Assembly: GCA_024398435.1 (NCBI GenBank) | Contig: JAKSJD010000002.1 | Span: 62,001 to 126,000, forward strand | Length of the DNA: 64,000 nt | From: Bacteroidaceae bacterium | GTDB taxonomy: Bacteria; Bacteroidota; Bacteroidia; Bacteroidales; Bacteroidaceae | Reading direction: 5' to 3' | Shown: in pieces, positions 33,461-40,990 of the stretch | How the letters are laid out: each line of letters starts with the position of its first letter | Position numbering within the stretch: position 1 is the first letter of the stretch | Program-made: the position numbers and the translations under genes | Notes under the pieces: generated by a model | The model's database searches: none | What the model saw: only the letters and a program-made list of their open reading frames with translations | What the model was told of the DNA's origin: nothing

Positions 33461-35350
33461 TTATTTCAGCAAGATGCAGCAACCACCGCCAGAGGCGATG
33501 TCCACTGTGATGACAGATTTCTCAGTCACTGCCTCTTCCCTGTATGCCGTGCGTTCACGGTCGGTACGGAAGTTGGTGAGCGAATCGGCATCGGTAGTGA
33601 TGGCAGCTGTGAAATGCGATTTCTTTGGGAGGAACGAGAGAGGGATGGAGAGTTTGCGAGCTGTCTCGTTCGATGCAGCAGCGATGAGCCATTGTCCGTC
33701 TCTGTTCTGACGAGCCATGACGATGTATTCGCCGATTTCACCGTCGAGCGTGATGCTCTCCTGCCATGGTTGTTTCTCGGCAGAGAGGAATTCGAGCAGT
33801 GTAGGGTATTTCCTGTAGTATTCAGGGATGTCAGGGATGATGGTAGCGCCCGACCATGTGATCATGGTTCGTGCGATTTCGCTGGCAGCCGTCGAAGGCA
33901 CCTCCTGGTTGTTGTCCTTGCGAGTGGTGCGTCCCTGATGCAGTTCCATGAAACCGTTGTTTTGGTCGATAGGTCCTGCCACCATATTGACGAAAGTGGA
34001 AGTGACGAATGTCTTTGGTTGGAAGATGTCGCGGCCGTCGAGTTGTGCCTTGCAATATTCACGAGTCACCGCATTTGGCCATGTACGCATCTGTCCGAAT
34101 GGATGTATAGGATAATCGTGGTAATCCACCATCAGATGATGCTTTGCACAGAGAGCCGTTATCTCCTGTGTCTTGCGGTTTTTCTCCTGAGGGTTTCCGC
34201 CCATGAATCCGTATTTCACACCGGCAGCACCCCATTTCTCATATTGAGCAAGAGTTTCCTCGATAGGGTAGTTTGAGCCAGCCACATCGTTCAGATAGAG
34301 CCAAAGGCCAACGCCCTTCTCCTTTCCGTATTGTATGATTCGCTGCACGTCCTTTGCCTTGTCGCCCGTTGTAGGGTTTGAATTCTTCTCAAATTCAGGG
34401 CCATACCAATTGGCATCGAGCACCAAATTACGGAATCCCTGTTCACTGGCAAAGTCGATCATGCGCGTCCAAGAGTCGTAGTTCATGCCATAGTGGTAGC
34501 CATCCCACACCGCACCGTCGATTCTCCAATCCCAGAGATCCACTCCAGGAGTCACCCAACTGAAGTCGCCCTCAGCATCAGGGTTGAGCAGTTCGAGCAA
34601 GTGGGAATCCACCAAACCACCTGGTTTCCGAGCAGTCATCACCACTCGCCAAGCACCCGTATATTCGCCGCCAGCAGGGCGTATTGTTTCCTGAGCAATC
34701 TTCAAGTTGGTAGAGCCACCGTCAGCCATCAATCGCATTGGCCATCCGTCGATACCCAGACATGCCTCATGCACAGCCAGGAAGAGGTCGTCGTCCACCT
34801 TCACCGTCATCAGAGGCAGACGTTCGCCACGTGCATCCTTCAAGAGTTCAGGACCTCGGTTGTGTCTTTCCCCGTTGTAGTACCAAGCGGTGAAATTGTC
34901 GGCAAAGCGGAATTCCGTAGCTTCCTTCAGTTCCTCGCCCTTGGCCGACATGCGGAAAGCCACACCCTCATCGTAAGCCCTCACTTCGATGGTCATCGTC
35001 TTGCCGTCGGAAGTAGTGACCGTGAACGACTGGGCATTATATTCATCCTTCACCACGCTACGTTTGCCCCAGAGAGGTTTCCACACGCCCTTCACCGTTT
35101 TTGCCTTCTTCTCCACAGGTGCAATCGTTACAGCTTTGCAAGGAGCACCGTCAGCCGAATAGCCGAGATGAGAATCTTCGATGATAGATTTGCCAAACGA
35201 AGAGATGGAATAGACGATATGTCCCTCCGCATTTTGGTTCAGGACGAAAGAGTTTGATTTGCCAGGCGACACGACCTTATATCCATTGTCTGCCCAAGCC
35301 ATACCTATGCCCATGAAGGCGATAAGTGCGATAGAGATGATGTGTTTCAT
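33461..35350 (-). CDS. Glycoside hydrolase family 97
   Basis: A 629-aa exported enzyme (signal peptide ending GMAWA). The order is the N-terminal beta-sandwich (about 25-270), the (beta/alpha)8 domain (about 280-530: DLWDWRIDGAVWDGYHYGMN, LVLDANWYGPE, GLWLYLND, LMVDYHDYP, RTWPNAVTREYC) and a C-terminal beta domain. GH97 enzymes hydrolyse alpha-glucosides or alpha-galactosides in the periplasm. At the strand where retaining members have an Asp nucleophile this protein reads VKYGFMGG, i.e. Gly. It therefore may follow the inverting mechanism or be atypical. It stands alone with its own promoter and terminator. Confidence 0.92.
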   Translation of the reverse strand: MKHIISIALIAFMGIGMAWADNGYKVVSPGKSNSFVLNQNAEGHIVYSISSFGKSIIEDSHLGYSADGAPCKAVTIAPVEKKAKTVKGVWKPLWGKRSVVKDEYNAQSFTVTTSDGKTMTIEVRAYDEGVAFRMSAKGEELKEATEFRFADNFTAWYYNGERHNRGPELLKDARGERLPLMTVKVDDDLFLAVHEACLGIDGWPMRLMADGGSTNLKIAQETIRPAGGEYTGAWRVVMTARKPGGLVDSHLLELLNPDAEGDFSWVTPGVDLWDWRIDGAVWDGYHYGMNYDSWTRMIDFASEQGFRNLVLDANWYGPEFEKNSNPTTGDKAKDVQRIIQYGKEKGVGLWLYLNDVAGSNYPIEETLAQYEKWGAAGVKYGFMGGNPQEKNRKTQEITALCAKHHLMVDYHDYPIHPFGQMRTWPNAVTREYCKAQLDGRDIFQPKTFVTSTFVNMVAGPIDQNNGFMELHQGRTTRKDNNQEVPSTAASEIARTMITWSGATIIPDIPEYYRKYPTLLEFLSAEKQPWQESITLDGEIGEYIVMARQNRDGQWLIAAASNETARKLSIPLSFLPKKSHFTAAITTDADSLTNFRTDRERTAYREEAVTEKSVITVDIASGGGCCILLK

Positions 35351-35375
35351 TGTTAACTCTTTTAAATTGATGTTG

Positions 35376-35383
35376 CAAAGATA
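35376..35383 (-). promoter_or_regulatory. -7 box of the GH97 gene
   Basis: The minus strand reads TATCTTTG, 25 bases ahead of the start codon. Confidence 0.6.
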
Positions 35384-35388
35384 ATAAA

Positions 35389-35562
35389 AAATGCAGGATG
35401 CAGGATGCAGGATGCAGAATTATTTATGTTTATCAGCAAAATTTCTTGAAAAAGAACCAGTTCAAGGTTCAAAGTATTTAATATTCAATAGAAAATCTTC
35501 CATTCATCGTTTCATCGTTTTATCCTCCTCCATTAAACCAAAGCGGCAGGAAAGGTGTCTTA
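35389..35562. repeat. GCAGGAT word tag
   Basis: ATGCAGGATGCAGGATGCAG and related words fill the spacer, followed by a TTCAAGGTTCAAAG copy. The same words recur at 50690-50745 and 59656-59770. Confidence 0.7.
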
Positions 35563-37206
35563 ATGATAAGAAAAAAACTAAGTATGTATAAGCGTTTGTT
35601 TGTGATTGCCTGTATGGCAATGATAGAATCTGCATCAGTGGCATTTGCTGCTGATGGTGGCGATGTTGTCCGAATCACCTATGCCGGCAACAAGGTGGCA
35701 GTGGAAAATCGTTTGAAGGGAGTGAAGGTGGTTGCCAACGGTTCGGATGTTGTTGTTGACAATGCATTGACCGACCGTGAGGTGGAATTTGTGTTGAGCG
35801 GCACAGCTTCTGATGGCAGTTTTGCCTATAAAGGCAACTATAAGTCGACGATTGTGCTCAATGGCTTGAATCTGAAATCATCCACAGGCAGTGCCATCGA
35901 CTTGAAATGTGGCAAGCGAATGAAAGTGAAGATTGCCGACGGCACCGAAAACGCCCTTGCCGATGCATCGGATACGCTTCATAATGCCTGCCTGCATACC
36001 AAGGGACATTTGGAGATTTCCGGCGGTGGTTTGCTTCGTATCGAGGCAAATGGCAAGAACGCAATCAAGGCAAAGGAATACATTCAAATCAAGTCGTCGA
36101 CCGGTCGTATAGTCATCACTTCATCCACAGCCAATGCCATCAATTCCGAGGCAAGCCTTACGATTGAGGGCGGTACGATTGATATCGACATTTCTGGCAG
36201 AGACAGGAATGCACTGACTTCGGATTCGGTTATGACTCTGAAAAATTGTAAGATAACGGCCAATGTGAAAGGCGATGGAGGCAAGGGAATCAAAGCCGAC
36301 GGCGACTTAATCGTCGATGGTGCTGAAATCAATATAGCTACGAGTGGCAACTATCTCTCCGAAGGCGGAGGTCCTGGTTTTGGTGGCCCTCCAATGGAAT
36401 TTGGCGAAGGTCCTGGTTTCGGTGGCCCTCCAATGGAATTTGGCGGAGGTCCTGGTTTTGGTGGCCCTCCAATGGAACAGCCAAACGATTCCATCATCAA
36501 GTTGTTGTTTGCAGATGAGGAAAGAGAAGAAAGAGGCGAGATGATGGGTCCTATGGGCAAGCGATTCTATCAAGGAGCAGCCAAGGCGATGAAGTCGTTG
36601 GGAAAGATTGTGGTGAAGGAAGGCAGCAAGGTGAACCTGCAGACACAGACAGGCGGAGCCGAAGGAATGGAAGGCAAGCGAGGCGTAACCATTGAAGGAG
36701 GCGAAATATACATAAAATCCCATGACGATGCCATCAATTCAGCAGGTAAGATAATGTTCACAGGCGGAAACGTATTCGTATGGAGCACCAACAACGATGC
36801 CATTGATTCGAACCACCGAGGCGAAGGAGCCATCACGATCACCGGCGGAACAGTCATATCCTGTTCCCAACCAGGTCCTCCCGAAGAAGCATTCGATTGC
36901 GATTTCTCGCCAATGCTCCTCACAGGCGGTACCGTATTCGGAATGGGTGGTTCGATGGGCGGACAAGCCACATCGCCGCGCAAGTCATCTGATACCCAAC
37001 CTACAGCCGTCGTCAACCTACCACTTCCAAAAGGCAAGACACTGGTATGTCAGGACAAACAGGGCAAGACATTATTCGAATTCAGCATCCCATTCTCCAT
37101 GCGCAACAGCAACAGCATCCTTTCGCTCCCAGCTTTTTCTGCGGGCGAAACCTACACCATTAAGATTAAGGAATCAGATGTCGTCATCGCTACCTTTACA
37201 CTGTAA
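35563..37206 (+). CDS. Cthe_2159-like secreted beta-helix protein with PGFGGPPMEF repeats
   Basis: A 547-aa paralogue of the protein at 6246-7598 (shared blocks: STIVLNGLNL, SAIDLKCGKRMKVKIADGT, KGHLEISGGG, KEYIQIKSSTGRI). The signal peptide begins at MIRKKL or at the later MYKRLF (35584). The beta-helix is interrupted at about residues 267-310 by three tandem ~13-residue PGFGGPPME(F/Q)-type repeats, encoded by near-identical 39-base units (36366-36480). These probably form a flexible loop. The helix then resumes (GVTIEGGEIYIKSHDDAINS, GAITITGGTVISCSQ). It is likely to bind a polysaccharide at the cell surface; the ligand is unknown. Confidence 0.8.
   Translation: MIRKKLSMYKRLFVIACMAMIESASVAFAADGGDVVRITYAGNKVAVENRLKGVKVVANGSDVVVDNALTDREVEFVLSGTASDGSFAYKGNYKSTIVLNGLNLKSSTGSAIDLKCGKRMKVKIADGTENALADASDTLHNACLHTKGHLEISGGGLLRIEANGKNAIKAKEYIQIKSSTGRIVITSSTANAINSEASLTIEGGTIDIDISGRDRNALTSDSVMTLKNCKITANVKGDGGKGIKADGDLIVDGAEINIATSGNYLSEGGGPGFGGPPMEFGEGPGFGGPPMEFGGGPGFGGPPMEQPNDSIIKLLFADEEREERGEMMGPMGKRFYQGAAKAMKSLGKIVVKEGSKVNLQTQTGGAEGMEGKRGVTIEGGEIYIKSHDDAINSAGKIMFTGGNVFVWSTNNDAIDSNHRGEGAITITGGTVISCSQPGPPEEAFDCDFSPMLLTGGTVFGMGGSMGGQATSPRKSSDTQPTAVVNLPLPKGKTLVCQDKQGKTLFEFSIPFSMRNSNSILSLPAFSAGETYTIKIKESDVVIATFTL
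36366..36480 (+). repeat. 39-base coding tandem repeat, three copies
   Basis: Three near-identical units encode the Gly/Pro/Phe-rich PGFGGPPME repeats. Repeats this alike can change copy number by slippage, in frame because 39 is divisible by three. Confidence 0.85.
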
Positions 37207-37222
37207 AAAAGCATGAAAATTC

Positions 37223-37267
37223 GAAGTGCTACTTCAGATTTTGTGATAAATTTTGAAGTACTACTTC
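37223..37267. promoter_or_regulatory. Pair of GAAGTnCTACTTC inverted repeats
   Basis: GAAGTGCTACTTC (37223-37235) and GAAGTACTACTTC (37255-37267) are near-palindromes 32 bases apart, each followed by AGATTTT. They lie between the Cthe_2159-like gene and the VapE element and could be operator sites. Confidence 0.45.
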
Positions 37268-37333
37268 AGATTTTACGACTTTTTCTTTTTGTCTTTCCCT
37301 GAAAAAAGTTGTTTTTCGTGAAATTGGGCGTTT

Positions 37334-37437
37334 CTTTCAGTTTTGCTTGTAAGTCGTTAATTATCAGTAGGTAAATGGCTGAAGGTAACTTGATTTACTT
37401 TCAGTTTACCTTCAGTTTCTTTCAGTTTCCTTCAGCC
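37334..37437. repeat. Left inverted repeat of the VapE unit
   Basis: It carries CTTTCAG/CCTTCAG words 10-11 bases apart and ends in CCTTCAGCC just 11 bases before the vapE stop codon. Confidence 0.75.
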
Positions 37438-37448
37438 ATTGGGCAGTT

Positions 37449-38660
37449 TTAGGAGGCATTTCCCGAATATTTCGGAACCACGAGATAAGCATTTCCCTGT
37501 TCCTTGTGCTTTTGCTCATAATTGTGGTTCTTCAGCAATCGGCCCAGTTTCGTATGCATTGCATCCGTCATCTGAATACTTGGGTATTGAACTCTTAATT
37601 CGCTGAGAATTTCACCTACAAGCATGGGAGTGACGATTTCCCCCTCCTTTGGGTGGCGGAAACAAGCATCCACCATACTTTCAAGGCTCATCACTCGCTG
37701 GAAATCCTGATTCAGTTCCTCAATTCGCTTCGTCTCCTCATTCGTGAACCAATACCTCATTCCCAATTCCTTCACCTCATACACCACCTGAGCATACAAT
37801 TGCTCATAATCAATCGGAGTGTCATTGTCAATCAGTTCTCCATCAGGAATTCGGATGCACAGGTATCGGCGGCTTCCCGTTGGGTCAGCCAATGGATGAA
37901 GGTTATTCGTTGTGCTTACGAAGGATGCGAACCTTCTCCTGCATTTCTGTGCCCTTCCATAGATAGGGCGGCCATTCACCTGCACCTTCGAGAGTGCCTG
38001 CTTCAGTTCTGCATGCTGACCCGTCTTAATCTGGTCGAGTTCGTCGAGGTTCACGAGCATATTGTTCGTCAGAGCCATCTCCTTATCATTCTTGTTGCCA
38101 AGATTTAGATGGTCAAGATAGTAGACGCGAAGATGAGGCGGGAGGAGGCAATGGCAGAACGTACTCTTTCCACACCCCTGAGGCCCGATGAGCGTGATCA
38201 CACACTCGTTTCCGTGTATAGTGTCCAAACCAAGCCAATGGGCAACACCCGAACGAAGCCAAGTGGCAGCAAACCCATGTTGTTCGGTAGTCATTCCCGG
38301 AATCCTTCCGAAGAGCATACCAATATGGTTCCGGCCATCCCACTTTGGGAGATTGTCCAGATACTCACCGGCAGGATTGAACTGCTTGGTTTCCTCCGAG
38401 TAGATGAACTCGTCGAGATTCTGCGAGAGGCTGTCCACCTCGATGCCCGCCATCTTGATTCGGCGGAGGATAGAGTTGCGAGCTTCCTTTGTGAGAGGTC
38501 GGAAGGCCTTTTGTTCAACACCATTGTTAATTTCCCTGATTTCATACGTATCCGAGATAATGTTTCGTCGGAATTCGTAGTTTTGGCTGAGGAATTCCTC
38601 CAGCATAGCCAACTGACACTGTTGGTCAGTCAAGGCTAAAGATTCGTTTTCAAATACCAT
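37449..38660 (-). CDS. VapE-type (virulence-associated protein E) ATPase/helicase
   Basis: A 403-aa protein from MVFENESL; an ATG 11 codons upstream (38693) is the alternative. The VapE/primase-helicase ATPase core has Walker A GPQGCGKSTF (about residue 155), a Walker-B-like NMLVNLDELDQI, the FVSTTNNLHPLADPTGSRRY sensor-type segment and the GRPIYGRAQKCRRRF basic stretch. Such proteins replicate phage satellites and integrative elements and are often preceded by a DUF3987/primase partner. None is present here, so it is a solitary helicase part. It has its own promoter (38803-38810) and is bracketed by inverted repeats. Confidence 0.85.
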   Translation of the reverse strand: MVFENESLALTDQQCQLAMLEEFLSQNYEFRRNIISDTYEIREINNGVEQKAFRPLTKEARNSILRRIKMAGIEVDSLSQNLDEFIYSEETKQFNPAGEYLDNLPKWDGRNHIGMLFGRIPGMTTEQHGFAATWLRSGVAHWLGLDTIHGNECVITLIGPQGCGKSTFCHCLLPPHLRVYYLDHLNLGNKNDKEMALTNNMLVNLDELDQIKTGQHAELKQALSKVQVNGRPIYGRAQKCRRRFASFVSTTNNLHPLADPTGSRRYLCIRIPDGELIDNDTPIDYEQLYAQVVYEVKELGMRYWFTNEETKRIEELNQDFQRVMSLESMVDACFRHPKEGEIVTPMLVGEILSELRVQYPSIQMTDAMHTKLGRLLKNHNYEQKHKEQGNAYLVVPKYSGNAS

Positions 38661-38802
38661 TTTTTTAGATTTTAAAGTTAAACAATTGCACATGCCAAAA
38701 GCCCGGAATCAAGAATGTTCCTAATCCTCACTTCTGTAACCTAAGACATCCAATAGGACCCATATGGTATCAGAGGCACATGTACGTTTTGTAAATACAC
38801 TG

Positions 38803-38810
38803 CAAAGATA
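38803..38810 (-). promoter_or_regulatory. Promoter of the VapE-type gene
   Basis: The minus strand reads TATCTTTG, with TTTG (CAAA at 38831-38834) 20 bases upstream. Confidence 0.6.
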
Positions 38811-39071
38811 CAACAAAATCGGCCGATTTCCAAATATTTTCGCAACTATTTTCACGCCTTTCCAAAAATATTTTCAAGAAGCCAGAAACACTAAAAATAA
38901 CTGCCTAATATACAAGCGTTTACGTTACCGCTTAAAATGAAAATACAACAAAACTTTCTAATCATTTGACACTCATCCATTTACCTCATTTTTGCCCAAA
39001 AACTGTAAAGTCGGGATTGCAATGGAAGAGAGAAAAGCCCCCTTCCTGTTCCCCCCCCAAGGGGGAAAGAT

Positions 39072-39148
39072 GGTTCAAGAGTTATAAGAGTTCTAAAAGT
39101 TCAAGAGTTATAAGAGTTCAAGAGTTATAAGAGTTATAAGAGTGAAAA
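39072..39148. repeat. GTTATAAGAG word tag
   Basis: GAGTTATAAGAGTT and AGTTCAAGAG alternate several times in the spacer. The same words occur at 57345-57372. Confidence 0.7.
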
Positions 39149-39197
39149 AATAATAGTTTTGGGGTAGGAAGTGAAGAATTTTGTCGAAAGGTCGAAA

Positions 39198-39302
39198 GGC
39201 TGAAGGAAACTGAAAGAAACTGAAGGAAAACTGAAGGTAAATCGACCTACCTTCAGCCTTTAATATATTGATATTCATTTGTTTAAGCCTAAAAACTGAA
39301 GG
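39198..39302. repeat. Right inverted repeat of the VapE unit
   Basis: It begins GGCTGAAGGAAACTGAAAG and ends AAAACTGAAGG, with an inner CCTTCAGCC that can pair with the start of the repeat. Confidence 0.75.
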
Positions 39303-39347
39303 TTCGACAAATATTCAAAAAAATTATTTGTTTCTGAGAAAAACATT

Positions 39348-39480
39348 ATGGTTCGAGAGGCAATTGTTATATAGAAATAGGTCAATTGTTATATAGAAAT
39401 GCCCCCATTACTCTATAGAAATTACACCAAACATCGCGGTTCATGACCCCTCGAAACGCGAACAATTAATGTAGGAATAT
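39348..39480. repeat. 22-base phased repeat array C (six units or more)
   Basis: Units start at 39348 (TATGGTTCG), 39370, 39392 and 39414 (TATAGAAAT), 39436 (GCGGTTCAT) and 39458 (GCGAACAAT), each exactly 22 bases from the last. The first core is shared with array A and the fifth with array B. Confidence 0.82.
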
Positions 39481-39609
39481 ACATTATGTTATATTTTACC
39501 AAGCGTTTTTTTGTTATCCCTCACTGAACATTTTACTCCATTGTGTATCCAATTAGTAGAAAATAATAAGAAATTCCCCATTCTCCATTACACATTATTA
39601 ATTATTTAT

Positions 39610-39617
39610 TATCTTTG
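39610..39617 (+). promoter_or_regulatory. -7 box of the dnd operon
   Basis: TATCTTTG, 20 bases ahead of the dndC start. The preceding ACATTATTAATTATTTATTA stretch is like that in front of the promoter at 17843. Confidence 0.6.
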
Positions 39618-39637
39618 CAAATTGAAATAAAATCATT

Positions 39638-40990
39638 ATGGGCAATTTTAAAATGCAAAATAAACGAATTGAAAATATAATAGAAGAACTGAAAGACCAA
39701 TATCTAGAGCAAGATAGATATAATCGCCCCTGGATTATTGGTTATAGTGGCGGAAAAGACTCTACTGTATTATTGACTTTGGTATGGCTGGCTATTGAAA
39801 ATTTAAAAGAGAATGGCTATTCGCTAAAACGTAATGTATATGTTGTATGTAACGATACAATGGTAGAAAACCCTGTAATTGAGGAATATCTGTCAATAGT
39901 ATTGAATAAAATTCAAATGGCAGCAAAAGAACAACATCTTCCTATAACTGTAGCAACAACAATGCCAGAACTAGAGGATTCTTTTTGGTGTTGTGTTATT
40001 GGGAAGGGGTATCCTGTGCCTAATAATTCTTTCCGATTCTGTACGGAAAAAATGAAAATAAAACCTACTTCTAAATTCATTACAGATCAGGTTGATGCAG
40101 ATGGAGAAGCAATTGTTCTTGTTGGAACTCGTCTCACGGAAAGCCAACAACGTGAACGGAGTATAAGAAGACACGAAATAAAAGGTCATCGATTGTCAAA
40201 ACACCCATTGAATCCCAACACCTATACGTATGCTCCTATTAAGGAACTTCTGTTAGAAGAAGTGTGGGGAATTATTAACACTATTCCATCTCCATGGGGA
40301 TTTGATAATAAAATCCTTTATCAGATTTACAAAGATGCTTCTTCTGATGATTATGAATGTCCTGATGTAGTAACTGACGAAACACATAAAGCATGTGGTC
40401 AGAGTCGATTTGGGTGCTGGATTTGCACAGTGGTCAAAGAGGACAAATCAATGTCATCTTTGATTAACAATGGTGTTGAATGGATGAAGCCATTATTGGA
40501 ATTCCGTGACAGGCTTGTTGAGAATAGAAATGTTTCAGAACTTAGATGTTCTACTCGAAGAAATGGCCAAAAAGCAATAGATAATACTGGTCATAATTTG
40601 GGAAATTACACTATGGAATATCGCATTCAGTTGTTGCGAGAATTGCTTACAGTTCAAAAAGAAACCCAAGAATATCGTTCTAGCATAGATTTAATAACCA
40701 ATCAGGAGCTTATTGCCATTCAAGTAATTTGGTATAGAGATGGCAATTTTACAACAACAGTAAACGATATCTATAACGAAGTATATGGTTACAATATACC
40801 AAATACTAATATTGGATTGCAGGAACGATTATTATTAGAAAAAGCATGTTCTGAGACACCGCAACATTATCAGCTAATTCAAGAACTTCTGGCTTTGCAA
40901 AAAAACAAAGTGTTGCTAATGAGGAAATATGGATTAGCAACGGATTTAGAAACAAGATTAGGAACTTTTGTAAAGGAGGACAACCAATGA
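39638..40990 (+). CDS. dndC: DNA phosphorothioation sulfurtransferase DndC
   Basis: A 450-aa PP-loop (PAPS-reductase-like) enzyme that activates DNA for replacement of a non-bridging phosphate oxygen by sulfur. SGGKDST is at residues 37-43. Cysteines of the Fe-S site are visible (FWCC, FRFCTEKMK and CGQSRFGCWICTVV). RLTESQQRERSIRRHE is typical of the family. An internal Met at residue 6 is an alternative start. It overlaps dndD by 4 bases. The cysteine desulfurase DndA and the regulator DndB are not in the window; a chromosomal IscS could supply sulfur. The gene is much more AT-rich than the flanking core genes. Confidence 0.95.
   Translation: MGNFKMQNKRIENIIEELKDQYLEQDRYNRPWIIGYSGGKDSTVLLTLVWLAIENLKENGYSLKRNVYVVCNDTMVENPVIEEYLSIVLNKIQMAAKEQHLPITVATTMPELEDSFWCCVIGKGYPVPNNSFRFCTEKMKIKPTSKFITDQVDADGEAIVLVGTRLTESQQRERSIRRHEIKGHRLSKHPLNPNTYTYAPIKELLLEEVWGIINTIPSPWGFDNKILYQIYKDASSDDYECPDVVTDETHKACGQSRFGCWICTVVKEDKSMSSLINNGVEWMKPLLEFRDRLVENRNVSELRCSTRRNGQKAIDNTGHNLGNYTMEYRIQLLRELLTVQKETQEYRSSIDLITNQELIAIQVIWYRDGNFTTTVNDIYNEVYGYNIPNTNIGLQERLLLEKACSETPQHYQLIQELLALQKNKVLLMRKYGLATDLETRLGTFVKEDNQ

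Larger units (their letters stand above)
37334..39302. mobile_element. VapE unit bracketed by ~105-bp imperfect inverted repeats
   Basis: The segment 37334-37437 and the reverse complement of 39198-39302 align along their whole length. The outermost-to-gene 46 columns starting GGCTGAAGGAAACTG match at 44 positions; the rest is looser. Each arm contains four to five CTGAARGWAA words 10-11 bases apart. Only one gene, vapE-like, lies inside. No transposase is present, so this is a candidate replicative or satellite-type element, not a proven one. Confidence 0.5.
38694..39637. other. Gene-free spacer between VapE and dndC genes
   Basis: About 940 bases without a credible gene. It contains the VapE promoter, GTTATAAGAG/GTTCAAGAG word repeats (39072-39148), the right inverted repeat (39198-39302), the 22-base phased array C (39348-39480 and perhaps beyond) and the dnd promoter (39610-39617). 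Confidence 0.7.

Noticed and set aside
37334-39302. The VapE unit as a standard insertion sequence
   Set aside because: No transposase, no short perfect terminal repeats and no evident target duplication; the arms are long and imperfect.
2110-39480. The 22-base phased arrays as CRISPR arrays
   Set aside because: Units have no constant repeat separated by unique spacers of ~30 bases; cores vary from unit to unit, the period is only 22 and no cas genes are present.
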